Source: Clostridiaceae bacterium HSG29 (lineage in GTDB: Bacteria; Bacillota; Clostridia; Peptostreptococcales; Acidaminobacteraceae). From it: 49,341 bases of DNA. Below, piece by piece: positions 25,503 through 34,018 of this stretch; positions within the stretch are counted from its first letter, which is position 1, and every line of letters begins with the position of its first letter. The position numbers were made by a program, and so were the translations under genes. Below the pieces are notes generated by a model. The model saw only the letters and a list, made by a program, of their open reading frames with translations, was not told the origin of the DNA and did no database searches. The stretch lies in assembly GCA_030377915.1 (NCBI GenBank), contig JAUCFZ010000004.1, forward strand, positions 1 to 49,341, written 5' to 3'.

Positions 25503-26277
25503 ACTTATTATTTTTTGTGTAGAAAAATGTTTTTTCAGACATAAAATTATATTTCTTCGGTACAATAATTTGCTCTGTAGACCCCACAAATAGAATTCCT
25601 TCGTTTTTTAAAGCGCCTGAAAATTTATCGTACATAATATCTTTAGCTTCTTCTGTAAAATATATCATTACATTTCTACATAATATTAAATCACAATTAT
25701 TAGGATATTTATCTTCTAATAAATTCATTTTCTTAAATGTAACACATTTTTTTATATCTTCTGAAATTTTAAATGATTTTCCAATTTCAGAGAAATATTT
25801 TTTCTTAAATTTATCAGGAACTTTATCTAAACTTTTTTTAGAATATACTCCAATTTTAGCTTTATTTATTGCACCTTCATCAATATCTACAGCCAAAATT
25901 TTAATTCTATTTAATGGCATAAAATCTGACATTAACATAACTAAACTATAAGGTTCCTCCCCAGTTGAACATGCAGCTGACCATATTTTTAAATTTCTAT
26001 TATTTTTTAATAATTTTGGTACAACAGTTTTTTTCAAAACTTCCCATTGCTCAAAATTTCTATAAAATTCAGATACATTTATAGTAAGATAATTAATAAA
26101 TTCATCAAATAATTCTTCATCTACCTTTAAAGCCTTAAAATACTCAGAATAACTATTATATTTATTTCTTTTAATTAATGATTCAATTCTTCTTTTCATC
26201 TGTCTTTCTTTATAAGATGTAAGATTTATTCCCGTTAATTTTAATATATTCTTTTTAAATATTTCATAGCCTTCCAT
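25501..26277 (-). CDS. cheR: CheR-type protein-glutamate O-methyltransferase
   Basis: 258 residues. An N-terminal helical CheR domain (about 1-70, 'TGINLTSYKERQMKRRIESL') is followed by a SAM-dependent methyltransferase domain with 'KIWSAACSTGEEPYSLVMLM' (motif I), 'ILAVDIDEGAINKAK' and 'CDLILCRNVMIYFTEEAK'. It methylates glutamates of chemoreceptors. ATG 26275-26277 was chosen because AGGAG lies 8 bases upstream; the longer frame to 26316 would start in the rpsA terminator. No other chemotaxis gene is in the window, so it is an orphan here. Confidence 0.92.
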   Translation of the reverse strand: MEGYEIFKKNILKLTGINLTSYKERQMKRRIESLIKRNKYNSYSEYFKALKVDEELFDEFINYLTINVSEFYRNFEQWEVLKKTVVPKLLKNNRNLKIWSAACSTGEEPYSLVMLMSDFMPLNRIKILAVDIDEGAINKAKIGVYSKKSLDKVPDKFKKKYFSEIGKSFKISEDIKKCVTFKKMNLLEDKYPNNCDLILCRNVMIYFTEEAKDIMYDKFSGALKNEGILFVGSTEQIIVPKKYNFMSEKTFFYTKNNK

Positions 26278-26298
26278 TATATCATCTCCTATATATAG

Positions 26299-26320
26299 AA
26301 AAAGCCGTGTAAACACGGCT
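26299..26320 (-). terminator. Terminator of the cmk-plsC-ispH-rpsA operon
   Basis: 8-bp G+C-rich stem (arms 26313-26320 and 26303-26310) followed on the minus strand by T5 (26303-26299), 6 bases after the S1-protein stop. Confidence 0.88.
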
Positions 26321-26325
26321 CATAA

Positions 26326-27393
26326 TTATTCAAGTTCTTTTAAAGATAATTTAATTTTTTGGTTTTCTAAATCACTGTCTATAATTTTAACATTGATTTT
26401 TTGTCCAATATGCAATTCATCAGATGGTTTTTCAATTCTTTCAGAAGAAATTTCTGAAATATGAACTAATCCTTCTAATCCATCTTCTAATTTAACAAAA
26501 GCACCAAATTCAGTTAAATTAACAACTTCACCTTCATATACCTCACCAATAGTATATTTCTCTTCAAATATTTCCCATGGGTTTGGTTGTGTTTGTTTAA
26601 TACTTAAAGAAATTTTCTCTTCTTCTTTATTGAAAGAAAGAACTTTTACTTTTATAGTACTTCCAACAGCTAATAATTTTTTAGGGTTTTGAAGTTTTCC
26701 CCAAGAGATTTCTGAAATATGAACTAATCCATCAACACCGCCAACATCAATAAATGCACCGAAGTTTAATATCTTACGAACAACACCATCAACAACTTGT
26801 CCTACTTCAATACTATCCCATAATTTAACTTTTTCTTTGTTTAATGCAACTTTAACAATTGCTTTATGAGAGAATACTAATCTTCTCTTTCTTTTGTTTA
26901 CTTCTAAAATTTTAACTTCTAAATCTTTACCAACAAACTTGTTTAAATCTTCAACATATCTTGGTAATAATTGTGATGCTGGAATAAATCCTCTAATATC
27001 ATTAAAGAATGCAATGATTCCACCTTTAACAACTCTAGTAGTTTTAACTGTAATTGTTTTTTCCTCAGCATATAAATCCTGAAGAACATCCCAGTCTTTT
27101 AACATACTTACACGTTTAAGTGATAATAGTACATTTCCTTCTCCGTCATCTAAGTCAACAACGTATACGTCTAAAACATCTCCCTCATTTATATTATTTT
27201 TGATATCATAGTTTGAATCATTAGAAATTTCATATTTTGGTATAATTCCATCTGCTTTATACCCTAGGTTGACAACTACTTCTGTATCAGTTACTTGTAC
27301 CACCTCACCACTCATAATACTTCTTTTTCTTGGTACCTTGAATGATTTCTCATAACCTTCCAGTAGTTCCGCCATTGTCATTTCATTTTCCAT
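26326..27393 (-). CDS. rpsA: Ribosomal protein S1-like RNA-binding protein (four S1 domains)
   Basis: 355 residues with four S1 repeats: about 22-90 ('GEVVQVTDTEVVVNLGYKAD'), 108-172 ('VVKGGIIAFFNDIRGFIPAS'), 193-262 ('VDGVVRKILNFGAFIDVGG') and 278-348 ('YEGEVVNLTEFGAFVKLEDG'). The last two are the most canonical. In Clostridia such a protein is often fused behind IspH; here the genes are separate but overlap by one base as TAATG. It may help translation initiation or act in RNA metabolism, since Bacillota S1 proteins are shorter than the six-domain proteobacterial S1. Confidence 0.93.
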   Translation of the reverse strand: MENEMTMAELLEGYEKSFKVPRKRSIMSGEVVQVTDTEVVVNLGYKADGIIPKYEISNDSNYDIKNNINEGDVLDVYVVDLDDGEGNVLLSLKRVSMLKDWDVLQDLYAEEKTITVKTTRVVKGGIIAFFNDIRGFIPASQLLPRYVEDLNKFVGKDLEVKILEVNKRKRRLVFSHKAIVKVALNKEKVKLWDSIEVGQVVDGVVRKILNFGAFIDVGGVDGLVHISEISWGKLQNPKKLLAVGSTIKVKVLSFNKEEEKISLSIKQTQPNPWEIFEEKYTIGEVYEGEVVNLTEFGAFVKLEDGLEGLVHISEISSERIEKPSDELHIGQKINVKIIDSDLENQKIKLSLKELE

Positions 27394-28229
27394 TAAAAAC
27401 CCTCGCCTTCGTTATTTATTTTTTTTATTATATTATTAATTACCCACTCCGGAGTCGATGCTCCTCCAACTATTCCAATTGAATTCACGTTGGTTAGATC
27501 GGATAAATAAAAATCTTTCTCAGTTTGTAAAAAAAGAGTTTTAGTATTTTTTTTACAAATTTCAAATAATTTATTTGTATTTGAACTGCTTTTGCCACCA
27601 ACTACCATCATTAAATCAACTTCTTTTGATAGCTTTTCAGCAGAATTTTGTCTATTAACAGTTGCTAAACAAATAGTATCGAAAAATATTATATCATCAA
27701 AACTATTCATAAGTCTAGTTTTTATCGTATCATACAGCTCTAAATTGAAAGTTGTCTGACACACAACACTTATTCTATCAGATTTTTTTAAATTACTCAA
27801 TATAAAATTTGATTTTTTTATAATATTAGCATTATCCTCACACCATCCATTAATTCCAATTACTTCTGGATGATTTGCATCGCCAATAATTATAATATTT
27901 CTATTTTTATTATATTCCTCTTCTACAATTTTATGAATTCTTTTTACATAAGGACACGTTGCATCAATAATATTTATATTATTGATTTTTGCTTCTTCAT
28001 ATACACTTTTTTTTACACCATGAGACCTTATAATTAAATTCTTTTCATTAATTTTATCTAAATTAGTTTCAATAAATATACCATTCTGTTCTAATTTTTT
28101 TTGAAATTCACCATTATGTATAATAGGACCATAGGTATATGTTCCTATTTCATAAGGTTCAAGTGCAATTTTTACTGCTCTTTTTACTCCATAACAAAAC
28201 CCAGAATGTTCAGCTATTTTAATTTCCAT
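27393..28229 (-). CDS. ispH: 4-hydroxy-3-methylbut-2-enyl diphosphate reductase IspH
   Basis: 278 residues. The three cysteines that hold the [4Fe-4S] cluster are visible in 'GFCYGVKRAVKIA' (about 12), 'IDATCPYVKRIHKI' (about 93) and 'FDTICLATVNRQ' (about 187), along with 'GDANHPEVIGINGWCE' and 'VGGKSSSNTNKL' that bind the diphosphate. The last step of the MEP pathway, yielding IPP and DMAPP. It starts inside plsC (11-base overlap) and its TAA overlaps the ATG of the S1 gene. A conserved Clostridia gene order. Confidence 0.97.
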   Translation of the reverse strand: MEIKIAEHSGFCYGVKRAVKIALEPYEIGTYTYGPIIHNGEFQKKLEQNGIFIETNLDKINEKNLIIRSHGVKKSVYEEAKINNINIIDATCPYVKRIHKIVEEEYNKNRNIIIIGDANHPEVIGINGWCEDNANIIKKSNFILSNLKKSDRISVVCQTTFNLELYDTIKTRLMNSFDDIIFFDTICLATVNRQNSAEKLSKEVDLMMVVGGKSSSNTNKLFEICKKNTKTLFLQTEKDFYLSDLTNVNSIGIVGGASTPEWVINNIIKKINNEGEGF

Positions 28230-28827
28230 AATTTTTACCCTTTTTATATAACTCTAAATTATTATATATATCCTTTAAAATATCCTCATTTATTTTAATA
28301 TAATCTTGAGTATCCATTTCTTTTGAATTATAATCACTTAAATCTATAGGTTTTCCAATCTTAATATTCACTTTACTAAATAATTTATACGATGAATCAA
28401 TTGAAAGTGGAATAATTGGAACTTTTGCTTTAATTGCAAGCATTGATGCGCCTGGTGTTGCTGGTAATGGATTTATTCCATGATTCCTAGTGCCTTCAGC
28501 AAATATTAAAAGTCCTGATTTTTCTTTTTTTAATATTCTTAATGATTTTTTCATTGCACTAATATCAATTTTATTTCTATCAACAGGTATTACATTCATA
28601 TTAGAAAATAAAAAATTTCCAATAAAACCCTTAAACAATTCTTTTTTTCCTAATGCATAAAGGAGTTTTTTAACGCTTACAGCATATACTGTTGGATCGT
28701 GTGCTGAAATATGATTTGCACAAAGAACATAACCTTCGTCTATTGGAAGATTATCTTCACCAGAAATACTTATTCTAAAAAATATTTTATAATATATTTT
28801 AATAATATTTTTAAGTAAATTAGTCAT
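28219..28827 (-). CDS. plsC: 1-acyl-sn-glycerol-3-phosphate acyltransferase
   Basis: 202 residues. The acyltransferase motifs are present: HX4D as 'CANHISAHDPTVYAVS' (motif I), 'GFIGNFLFSNMNVIPVDRNK' (motif II), 'LLIFAEGTRNHG' (motif III) and 'KVPIIPLSIDSSY' (motif IV). Membrane-associated enzyme making phosphatidic acid. ATG 28825-28827 sits 6 bases after GGAG and overlaps the cmk stop by 8 bases; the track start 12 bases upstream is a TTG without a site of its own. Confidence 0.94.
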   Translation of the reverse strand: MTNLLKNIIKIYYKIFFRISISGEDNLPIDEGYVLCANHISAHDPTVYAVSVKKLLYALGKKELFKGFIGNFLFSNMNVIPVDRNKIDISAMKKSLRILKKEKSGLLIFAEGTRNHGINPLPATPGASMLAIKAKVPIIPLSIDSSYKLFSKVNIKIGKPIDLSDYNSKEMDTQDYIKINEDILKDIYNNLELYKKGKNYGN

Positions 28828-29473
28828 TTTTTTCTCCAATCTTAGAGATTATTAAATCTACAACTTCTTCAATATTCAATCCACTTGTATCAATTTCAAT
28901 AGCATCATCAGCTTTTATAAGTGGAGAATTTTCTCTTTCTGAATCGAACTTATCTCTTTTTGCAATATCTTCTATAATATTCTCTTTTATTACATTAGCA
29001 CCTTTATTTATTAATTCCTCATATCTTCTTTCAGCTCTTACCTCTATAGATGCATTTAAATAAAATTTGTTTTTGGATTCTTTTAATACATGAGTTCCAA
29101 TATCGCGACCATCCATAATTACATCAGCTTTTGTTGCAATTTCTCTTTGGATATCTACCATTTTTTCGCGTACAAATTTTATCGCAGCTACTTTCGAAAC
29201 ATTTTTTGAAATATTCTCATCTCGTATAAGTTCACTAACATCATTATTATCTAAATAAAAAACATTATTTTCCATCTTAATATCAATTTTATCAATTACA
29301 TCAGTAATTTTTTTCTCATCATCTAAATCAATTTTTTCATTAAGCACTTTTAATGTACACATTCTATACATTGCACCTGTATCAAGATAATTAATATTAA
29401 GTTTTTTTGCTATAATCTTTGAAACAGTGCTTTTGCCAGAACCCGCTGGTCCATCAATTGCTATCTTTAACAT
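28820..29473 (-). CDS. cmk: Cytidylate kinase
   Basis: 217 residues, the normal CMK size. P-loop 'IAIDGPAGSGKSTVSKII' (about 3-20), 'YLDTGAMYRMCTLKVL' (nucleoside site), 'DVIMDGRDIGTHVLKES' and 'KFYLNASIEVRAERRYEEL'. Phosphorylates CMP/dCMP. ATG 29471-29473 was preferred because AAAGGATGG lies 5-6 bases upstream; earlier ATG codons at 29480s and 29500 are weaker. First gene of the cmk-plsC-ispH-rpsA operon. Confidence 0.96.
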   Translation of the reverse strand: MLKIAIDGPAGSGKSTVSKIIAKKLNINYLDTGAMYRMCTLKVLNEKIDLDDEKKITDVIDKIDIKMENNVFYLDNNDVSELIRDENISKNVSKVAAIKFVREKMVDIQREIATKADVIMDGRDIGTHVLKESKNKFYLNASIEVRAERRYEELINKGANVIKENIIEDIAKRDKFDSERENSPLIKADDAIEIDTSGLNIEEVVDLIISKIGEKND

Positions 29474-29530
29474 ATCTACCATCCTTTTATTCGTCATCAA
29501 CTATATTATATCAGAATTTTCTATTCAAGT

Positions 29531-29556
29531 AAAAAGGAACCTTTTTAAAGGTTCCT
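29531..29556 (-). terminator. Terminator of the kor-rpiR operon
   Basis: 10-bp stem (arms 29547-29556 and 29535-29544) followed on the minus strand by T5 (29535-29531), directly adjoining the regulator's stop codon. Confidence 0.85.
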
Positions 29557-30413
29557 CAATTATCTTTATATATTCCGTATTCATCCCATACTTTTTCTAA
29601 TTTTTCAAATTTTTGCTGTACTGTTTCTTTATATCTTATACTTATTGAAGTAATTAGCAAATTTAATAAACTCATCGGAGCAACCAAGGAATCTATAAAT
29701 GTACTTATACTCAAATCAGCTAGCAAAGTATATTTAGAATACTCATTTAATGGTGATAAACTACTATCTGTTAATGCAACAACAGTAATATCATTATCCT
29801 TTGCATATTTTAAAGCTTCTATAGTTAATTTTGAATATCTTGGAAAAGCTATTGCAACAAGTACATCCCCAGGCTTTAAATTAACTAAATCATCAAATAC
29901 ATTTTGAGCTTCAATTTCTTTTACAAATGTTTCATTAAAAATTAAACTAATATAATAATGAAGATAATTTGCCAGAACTTTTGATGATCTTAATCCAAGA
30001 ATATATATTCTATTGCTTTTTGCTAACTCATCAGCTATTAAATCAACAGTTTCTTGATTATTTAGTTTAATAGTTGATCTAATATTTTCTATATCATTTC
30101 TCATAATATTCTTAAAAGAATCTTCACCTTTCAAATTAGCATTCGTTGACAAATCAAATCTTTCTATTGTAGTAAGTTTTGATTTAATACTCTCTTGAAT
30201 TGATTCAATAAGCTCTGGATAACCATTAAATCCTAATGCAATTGCATATCTAACAACAGTAGATTCACTAACTTGCGATTCATTTGATAATTCTTTTGCT
30301 GTCATAAATGCAACTTTTTGATGATTTTTTAAAATGTAATCTGATATTCTTTTTTGACTTTTACTTAAATTAAAATATTTAGTTTTAATTAAATTAATTA
30401 CATTTTTTTTCAT
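29556..30413 (-). CDS. MurR/RpiR family transcriptional regulator
   Basis: 285 residues: N-terminal HTH_6 domain (about 1-77, 'FNLSKSQKRISDYILKNHQK' and 'SNESQVSESTVVRYAIALGF') and C-terminal SIS sugar-phosphate-binding domain (about 125-265, 'IYILGLRSSKVLANYL' and 'GDVLVAIAFPRYSKLTIEAL'). Such regulators usually respond to phosphosugars. It lies 8 bases after korC and before the terminator, so it appears to be the last gene of the ferredoxin oxidoreductase operon, which is an unusual setting for an RpiR protein. The effector cannot be told from the sequence. Confidence 0.92.
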   Translation of the reverse strand: MKKNVINLIKTKYFNLSKSQKRISDYILKNHQKVAFMTAKELSNESQVSESTVVRYAIALGFNGYPELIESIQESIKSKLTTIERFDLSTNANLKGEDSFKNIMRNDIENIRSTIKLNNQETVDLIADELAKSNRIYILGLRSSKVLANYLHYYISLIFNETFVKEIEAQNVFDDLVNLKPGDVLVAIAFPRYSKLTIEALKYAKDNDITVVALTDSSLSPLNEYSKYTLLADLSISTFIDSLVAPMSLLNLLITSISIRYKETVQQKFEKLEKVWDEYGIYKDN

Positions 30414-30421
30414 ATTTTCAC

Positions 30422-30955
30422 CTATTTTGCTAATTCATAACCACTTTCTAAAGCCATTTTATTCAATTTTTCAGTTCCTTTAGGAACTCTATTTAAAATT
30501 GCACTTTCCATAGCTTCTTTAGAAACGACATTTGTTGCTTCTACAATTATACCAAGAGAAACTATATTTGCAACAATTGCTTTACCAACTTTATTTTTTG
30601 CAGTTTTCATAATAGGTACACTAATTAATTTTTCATATTTAATTGCTGGATTAATTTTTACTCTTTCATCTACAACAATTATACCATTCATTATATCTTT
30701 ACTAATATATTTATCTGCTGCTTCTTGTGTTAAAGCAAGAGTTAAATTTGGTGTTCTTACTTCTGGATAATCTATTTCAGAATCACTAATAATAACCTCT
30801 GACTTACTAGCTCCACCTCTTGCCTCTGGACCATATGATTGAGTTTGAGTAGCAAATTTGTCATCTAGTATTCCTGCTTCAGCTAAAACAATTCCTGCAA
30901 GTAATAAACCTTGTCCACCAGCACCTGATAATCTTAATTCAAATTGATTAGTCAT
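30422..30955 (-). CDS. korC: 2-oxoacid:ferredoxin oxidoreductase, gamma subunit
   Basis: 177 residues of the gamma-subunit family, with 'ELRLSGAGGQGLLLAGIVLA' at the start (FAD/CoA-domain glycine motif) and 'ATQTQSYGPEARGGASKSEV' (substrate/CoA region). With the alpha, beta and delta subunits encoded upstream it forms an anaerobic complex that decarboxylates a 2-oxoacid (2-oxoglutarate or a branched-chain oxoacid) with CoA and reduced ferredoxin. Its ATG overlaps the korB stop as TAATG. Confidence 0.9.
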   Translation of the reverse strand: MTNQFELRLSGAGGQGLLLAGIVLAEAGILDDKFATQTQSYGPEARGGASKSEVIISDSEIDYPEVRTPNLTLALTQEAADKYISKDIMNGIIVVDERVKINPAIKYEKLISVPIMKTAKNKVGKAIVANIVSLGIIVEATNVVSKEAMESAILNRVPKGTEKLNKMALESGYELAK

Positions 30956-31773
30956 TATTTATCACCCTTTAATCTATCAATAATTTTTTGATATTCTGCA
31001 GTATATTCTGGATATGTTTCATTTTTAAATACACCCATTTCAATTTTTCCTTCTCTTTTTTCAAGAGGAAGTTTGTTAAATGCATTAATATTAATATAAG
31101 TTTCTTTATAATCCTCTAACATATCAGAAACTGTACCTTTTTTATTTCTTCTACCATAAGAAGTAGGACACATTGACATAGCTTCAACTAATGAGAATCC
31201 TTTAACTTGTAAAGCTTCTTCAATAAGTTTTTCTAAATTATTAGCATGATATACTGTAGATCTAGCAGAATAACTTGCTCCTGCAGCTGCAGCTAATTTA
31301 GCAATATCAAATGGTCTATCAATACTTCCGTATGGAGCAGTAGATGCTAAATCATTTGTTGCAGTAGTTGGAGAGAATTGTCCTCCAGTCATTCCATAAA
31401 TAGTATTATTAAATACTATTGTAGTGATATCAATATTTCTTCTACAAGCATGAATTAAGTGGTTACCGCCAATTGCTGAAGCATCTCCGTCACCTGATAC
31501 AACAATTACTTTCATATCTGGATTTGCTAATTTAATTCCTGTTGCAAAAGCTAATGCTCTACCATGTGTTGTGTGTAATGTATCAAAGTCCATATAACCT
31601 GGAGCTCTTGAAGAACAACCAATACCTGATACAACACAAATATTATCTTTATCTAAACCTAAATTATCAATTGCTTTAATAATTTGGTGCATAATTATTC
31701 CATGTCCACATCCTGGACACCACATATGAGCTAATTTATCATTTCTAAGATATTTTTTTACATACTTATTCAT
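30955..31773 (-). CDS. korB: 2-oxoacid:ferredoxin oxidoreductase, beta (TPP-binding) subunit
   Basis: 272 residues. 'HMWCPGCGHGIIMHQIIKAI' near the start and 'VVSGDGDASAIGGNHLIHAC' with 'DITTIVFNNTIYGMTGGQFS' make the TPP/Mg site (GDG…NN). 'PTTATNDLASTAPYGSIDRP' is typical of the KorB/VorB group. It follows korA directly, its ATG touching the korA TAA, with an AAAGGAGG binding site inside the end of korA. Substrate could be 2-oxoglutarate or a branched-chain 2-oxoacid; the sequence alone does not separate them. Confidence 0.93.
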   Translation of the reverse strand: MNKYVKKYLRNDKLAHMWCPGCGHGIIMHQIIKAIDNLGLDKDNICVVSGIGCSSRAPGYMDFDTLHTTHGRALAFATGIKLANPDMKVIVVSGDGDASAIGGNHLIHACRRNIDITTIVFNNTIYGMTGGQFSPTTATNDLASTAPYGSIDRPFDIAKLAAAAGASYSARSTVYHANNLEKLIEEALQVKGFSLVEAMSMCPTSYGRRNKKGTVSDMLEDYKETYININAFNKLPLEKREGKIEMGVFKNETYPEYTAEYQKIIDRLKGDK

Positions 31774-32913
31774 TTAAAATTCCTCCTTTAAAGTTTCTAC
31801 TATCTCTTCAGGAGTAATTATTTCACCATCTGCTCTACCACAGAATAATATTTTAGCATTGTCTTTAACTACTCTTTCAACTTCTAATACCATTTGACCA
31901 AGATTCATCTCAGCAACTAAAACATTTTTAACATTCTTACTTAATTCAAGTAATCTTTCTTCTGGGAAAGGCCAAACTGTTTTAAGTCTAAACATACCAG
32001 CTTTAATTCCTTCTTGTCTCATTTGCTTAATTGCAGCTCTTGCAGATCTTGCAGTTGCACCATAAGATAAAACGATATGCTCAGCATCCTCTAACATATA
32101 TTCCTCATAATCTAAAATATCATCTAAATTATGATTTACTTTATTCATAAGTCTGTCTAATAATCTTTTTGCATTTTCATTACTATTACTTGGGAATCCA
32201 GTTTCATCATGTGCTAATCCTGTTACATGATATCTATATCCATCACCAAATGAAGCCATTTTAGGAACTGTTTCTCCATCTTTTACACCATATGGTAAAT
32301 ATCCTTCTTTTTCATTAGGTTGTACTCTATCAATTATTTCAATATCTTCTTTGTTTGGAATTACAATTTTTTCTCTCATATGTCCGATAACTTCATCAGT
32401 CATAAGCATTACAGGCATTCTATATTTTTCAGCTAAATTAAAAGCTCTTATTGTCATATAATAAGTTTCTTGAACAGATTCAGGTGTTAATGCAATTACT
32501 GGATGATCTCCATGAGTACCCCATTTAGCTTGCATCATATCACCTTGAGCAGGTGATGTTGGTAAACCTGTTGATGGGCCACCACGCTGAACATTTACAA
32601 TTACTAATGGAATTTCAGCCATCATTGCATATCCAATATTTTCTTGCTTTAGTGAAAATCCAGGACCACTTGTTGCAGTCATTGATTTTTTACCAGTTAA
32701 TGAAGCTCCAATTGCAGCTGCAATTCCAGCTATTTCGTCTTCCATTTGTATAAATTTTCCACCAACTTTTGGAAGTTCAACTGCAGATAATTCAGCTAAT
32801 TCTGTTGATGGTGTAATTGGATATCCACCATAAAATTTATATCCTGCATCTAAAGCTCCTAGTATACAAGCTTTATTTCCTTGAACAAATTGAACATTAC
32901 TTTTCATCTTCAT
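31774..32913 (-). CDS. korA: 2-oxoacid:ferredoxin oxidoreductase, alpha subunit
   Basis: About 379 residues. 'GNKACILGALDAGYKFYGGY' followed by 'PITPSTELAE' (active-site pyrimidine-domain loop), 'QMEDEIAGIAAAIGASLTGK', 'TATSGPGFSLKQENIGYAMM' and 'NVQRGGPSTGLPTSPAQGDM' identify the alpha subunit of the KorA/VorA type. Three in-frame ATGs lie at 32919, 32913 and 32907; the middle one is preferred because GGAAGG lies 8 bases before it. The start overlaps the end of korD by 17 bases. Confidence 0.93.
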   Translation of the reverse strand: MKMKSNVQFVQGNKACILGALDAGYKFYGGYPITPSTELAELSAVELPKVGGKFIQMEDEIAGIAAAIGASLTGKKSMTATSGPGFSLKQENIGYAMMAEIPLVIVNVQRGGPSTGLPTSPAQGDMMQAKWGTHGDHPVIALTPESVQETYYMTIRAFNLAEKYRMPVMLMTDEVIGHMREKIVIPNKEDIEIIDRVQPNEKEGYLPYGVKDGETVPKMASFGDGYRYHVTGLAHDETGFPSNSNENAKRLLDRLMNKVNHNLDDILDYEEYMLEDAEHIVLSYGATARSARAAIKQMRQEGIKAGMFRLKTVWPFPEERLLELSKNVKNVLVAEMNLGQMVLEVERVVKDNAKILFCGRADGEIITPEEIVETLKEEF

Positions 32914-33115
32914 TTTCATCACCTTCCAAGTATATTGCAAAATCAGGACATCTTAATTCACATAATCCACATTTTATACAATCATCTGGTCTTGCTATTA
33001 CAATCTTATTATCTTCATCTAACTCCAGAACATTTTTAGGGCAAAAATGCACACATATTCCGCAACCTTTGCACCATTCTGGTTTTACTTTTAACACTAA
33101 ATTTTCACGACTCAT
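32897..33115 (-). CDS. korD: 4Fe-4S ferredoxin-type delta subunit
   Basis: 72 residues with two [4Fe-4S] motifs: 'CKGCGICVHFCP' (about 15-26) and 'CIKCGLCELRCP' (about 47-58), so it likely carries electrons from the oxidoreductase to ferredoxin. ATG 33113-33115 is 8 bases after GAGGGGG and replaces a longer frame to 33145. It ends with an acidic tail (EGDENEDEK) overlapping korA. First gene of the operon korD-A-B-C-rpiR. Confidence 0.93.
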   Translation of the reverse strand: MSRENLVLKVKPEWCKGCGICVHFCPKNVLELDEDNKIVIARPDDCIKCGLCELRCPDFAIYLEGDENEDEK

Positions 33116-33149
33116 TATATAGTCCCCCTCTTCATCTATTGACAAGACT

Positions 33150-33177
33150 ATAATAACATAATGTCTAGTAATTGCAA
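33150..33177 (-). promoter_or_regulatory. Candidate promoter of the kor operon
   Basis: On the minus strand TTGCAA (33177-33172), 16-base spacer, TATTAT (33155-33150), 35 bases upstream of the korD ATG. Confidence 0.5.
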
Positions 33178-33194
33178 TATAAATTTCACAATAT

Positions 33195-33240
33195 AAAATG
33201 ATGCAAGTATAATTGCATACAACAATACTTGCATCATTTT
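33195..33240 (-). terminator. Long hairpin terminator after the SIMPL gene
   Basis: Perfect 16-bp stem (arms 33225-33240 and 33195-33210, 14-base loop) ending in TTTTATAT on the minus strand and T6 on the plus strand. It separates the sigma-factor operon from the kor promoter. Confidence 0.85.
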
Positions 33241-33274
33241 TTAATCGTTTTTATTATGTTTTTTTACGCTCTTT

Positions 33275-34018
33275 TTAGTACTCATAAATTACTTTTACTC
33301 TTGCAGTAATTGTAATATCTCCTGCTTGAATTGGAGTGGAAATTGAGTCATATGCCATTTCTGCTTTCATCATATTTCCATAATCTCTAACAACACCGTA
33401 ATTATTACTTATTTCAACTACAGATTTTGGTTTTTGTGGTGTTTCACCAAAAGTACTCATTATTGAAGTTGCTTTTTCTTTTGCACTTAGCATTGCATCA
33501 TTTAAAGCCTGATTATAATATACTGTATCATCTGTTACACTAAATTGAATACTATTAATATTATTGGCTCCATTATCACTTGCCGCATCAATTACATTTC
33601 CAACTTCATCAATATTGTTAACAGTGATTTTCAAAGAATTCGAAACTAAATAATATTCTTCTCTTTCATCATCTTTTAGATATCTATAATTTTTTCGAAT
33701 ACTATAATTAATAGTTGTTAACTCTTCATCTGTTAAACCAATTTTCTTCAAAGAAGATATAATTTTATCCATTTTTTCTTTATTTTCTTTTTGAGCCATT
33801 GAAGGATTATCATTTTCTGTATCAACACCAATATTAATATATGCTACATCTGGTTCAACTTCTATATTTGCAGAACCATATACCTCTACTGTTGCTTTAG
33901 TACTTTCAATACTTTCTTCATCTGCATAAACTTTCTTACTCAGTAAATCATTACTATCTATTACAAACACTGCTGCAATAACAGTAAAAACTAAAAGTCC
34001 AATTATTATTTTTTTCAT
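33275..34018 (-). CDS. SIMPL (DUF541) domain protein, exported
   Basis: 247 residues: a signal peptide or anchor (about 1-23) and a DUF541/SIMPL domain (about 40-246) with 'TVEVYGSANIEVEPDVAYIN', 'ALNDAMLSAKEKATSIMSTF' and the C-terminal 'PIQAGDITITARVKVIYEY' typical of the family (periplasmic immunogenic BP26-like, which forms ring-shaped oligomers). The cellular role is unknown. Its ATG overlaps the stop of the DUF4349 gene as ATGA, so it belongs to the sigma-factor operon and may be part of an envelope-stress response. Confidence 0.88.
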   Translation of the reverse strand: MKKIIIGLLVFTVIAAVFVIDSNDLLSKKVYADEESIESTKATVEVYGSANIEVEPDVAYINIGVDTENDNPSMAQKENKEKMDKIISSLKKIGLTDEELTTINYSIRKNYRYLKDDEREEYYLVSNSLKITVNNIDEVGNVIDAASDNGANNINSIQFSVTDDTVYYNQALNDAMLSAKEKATSIMSTFGETPQKPKSVVEISNNYGVVRDYGNMMKAEMAYDSISTPIQAGDITITARVKVIYEY

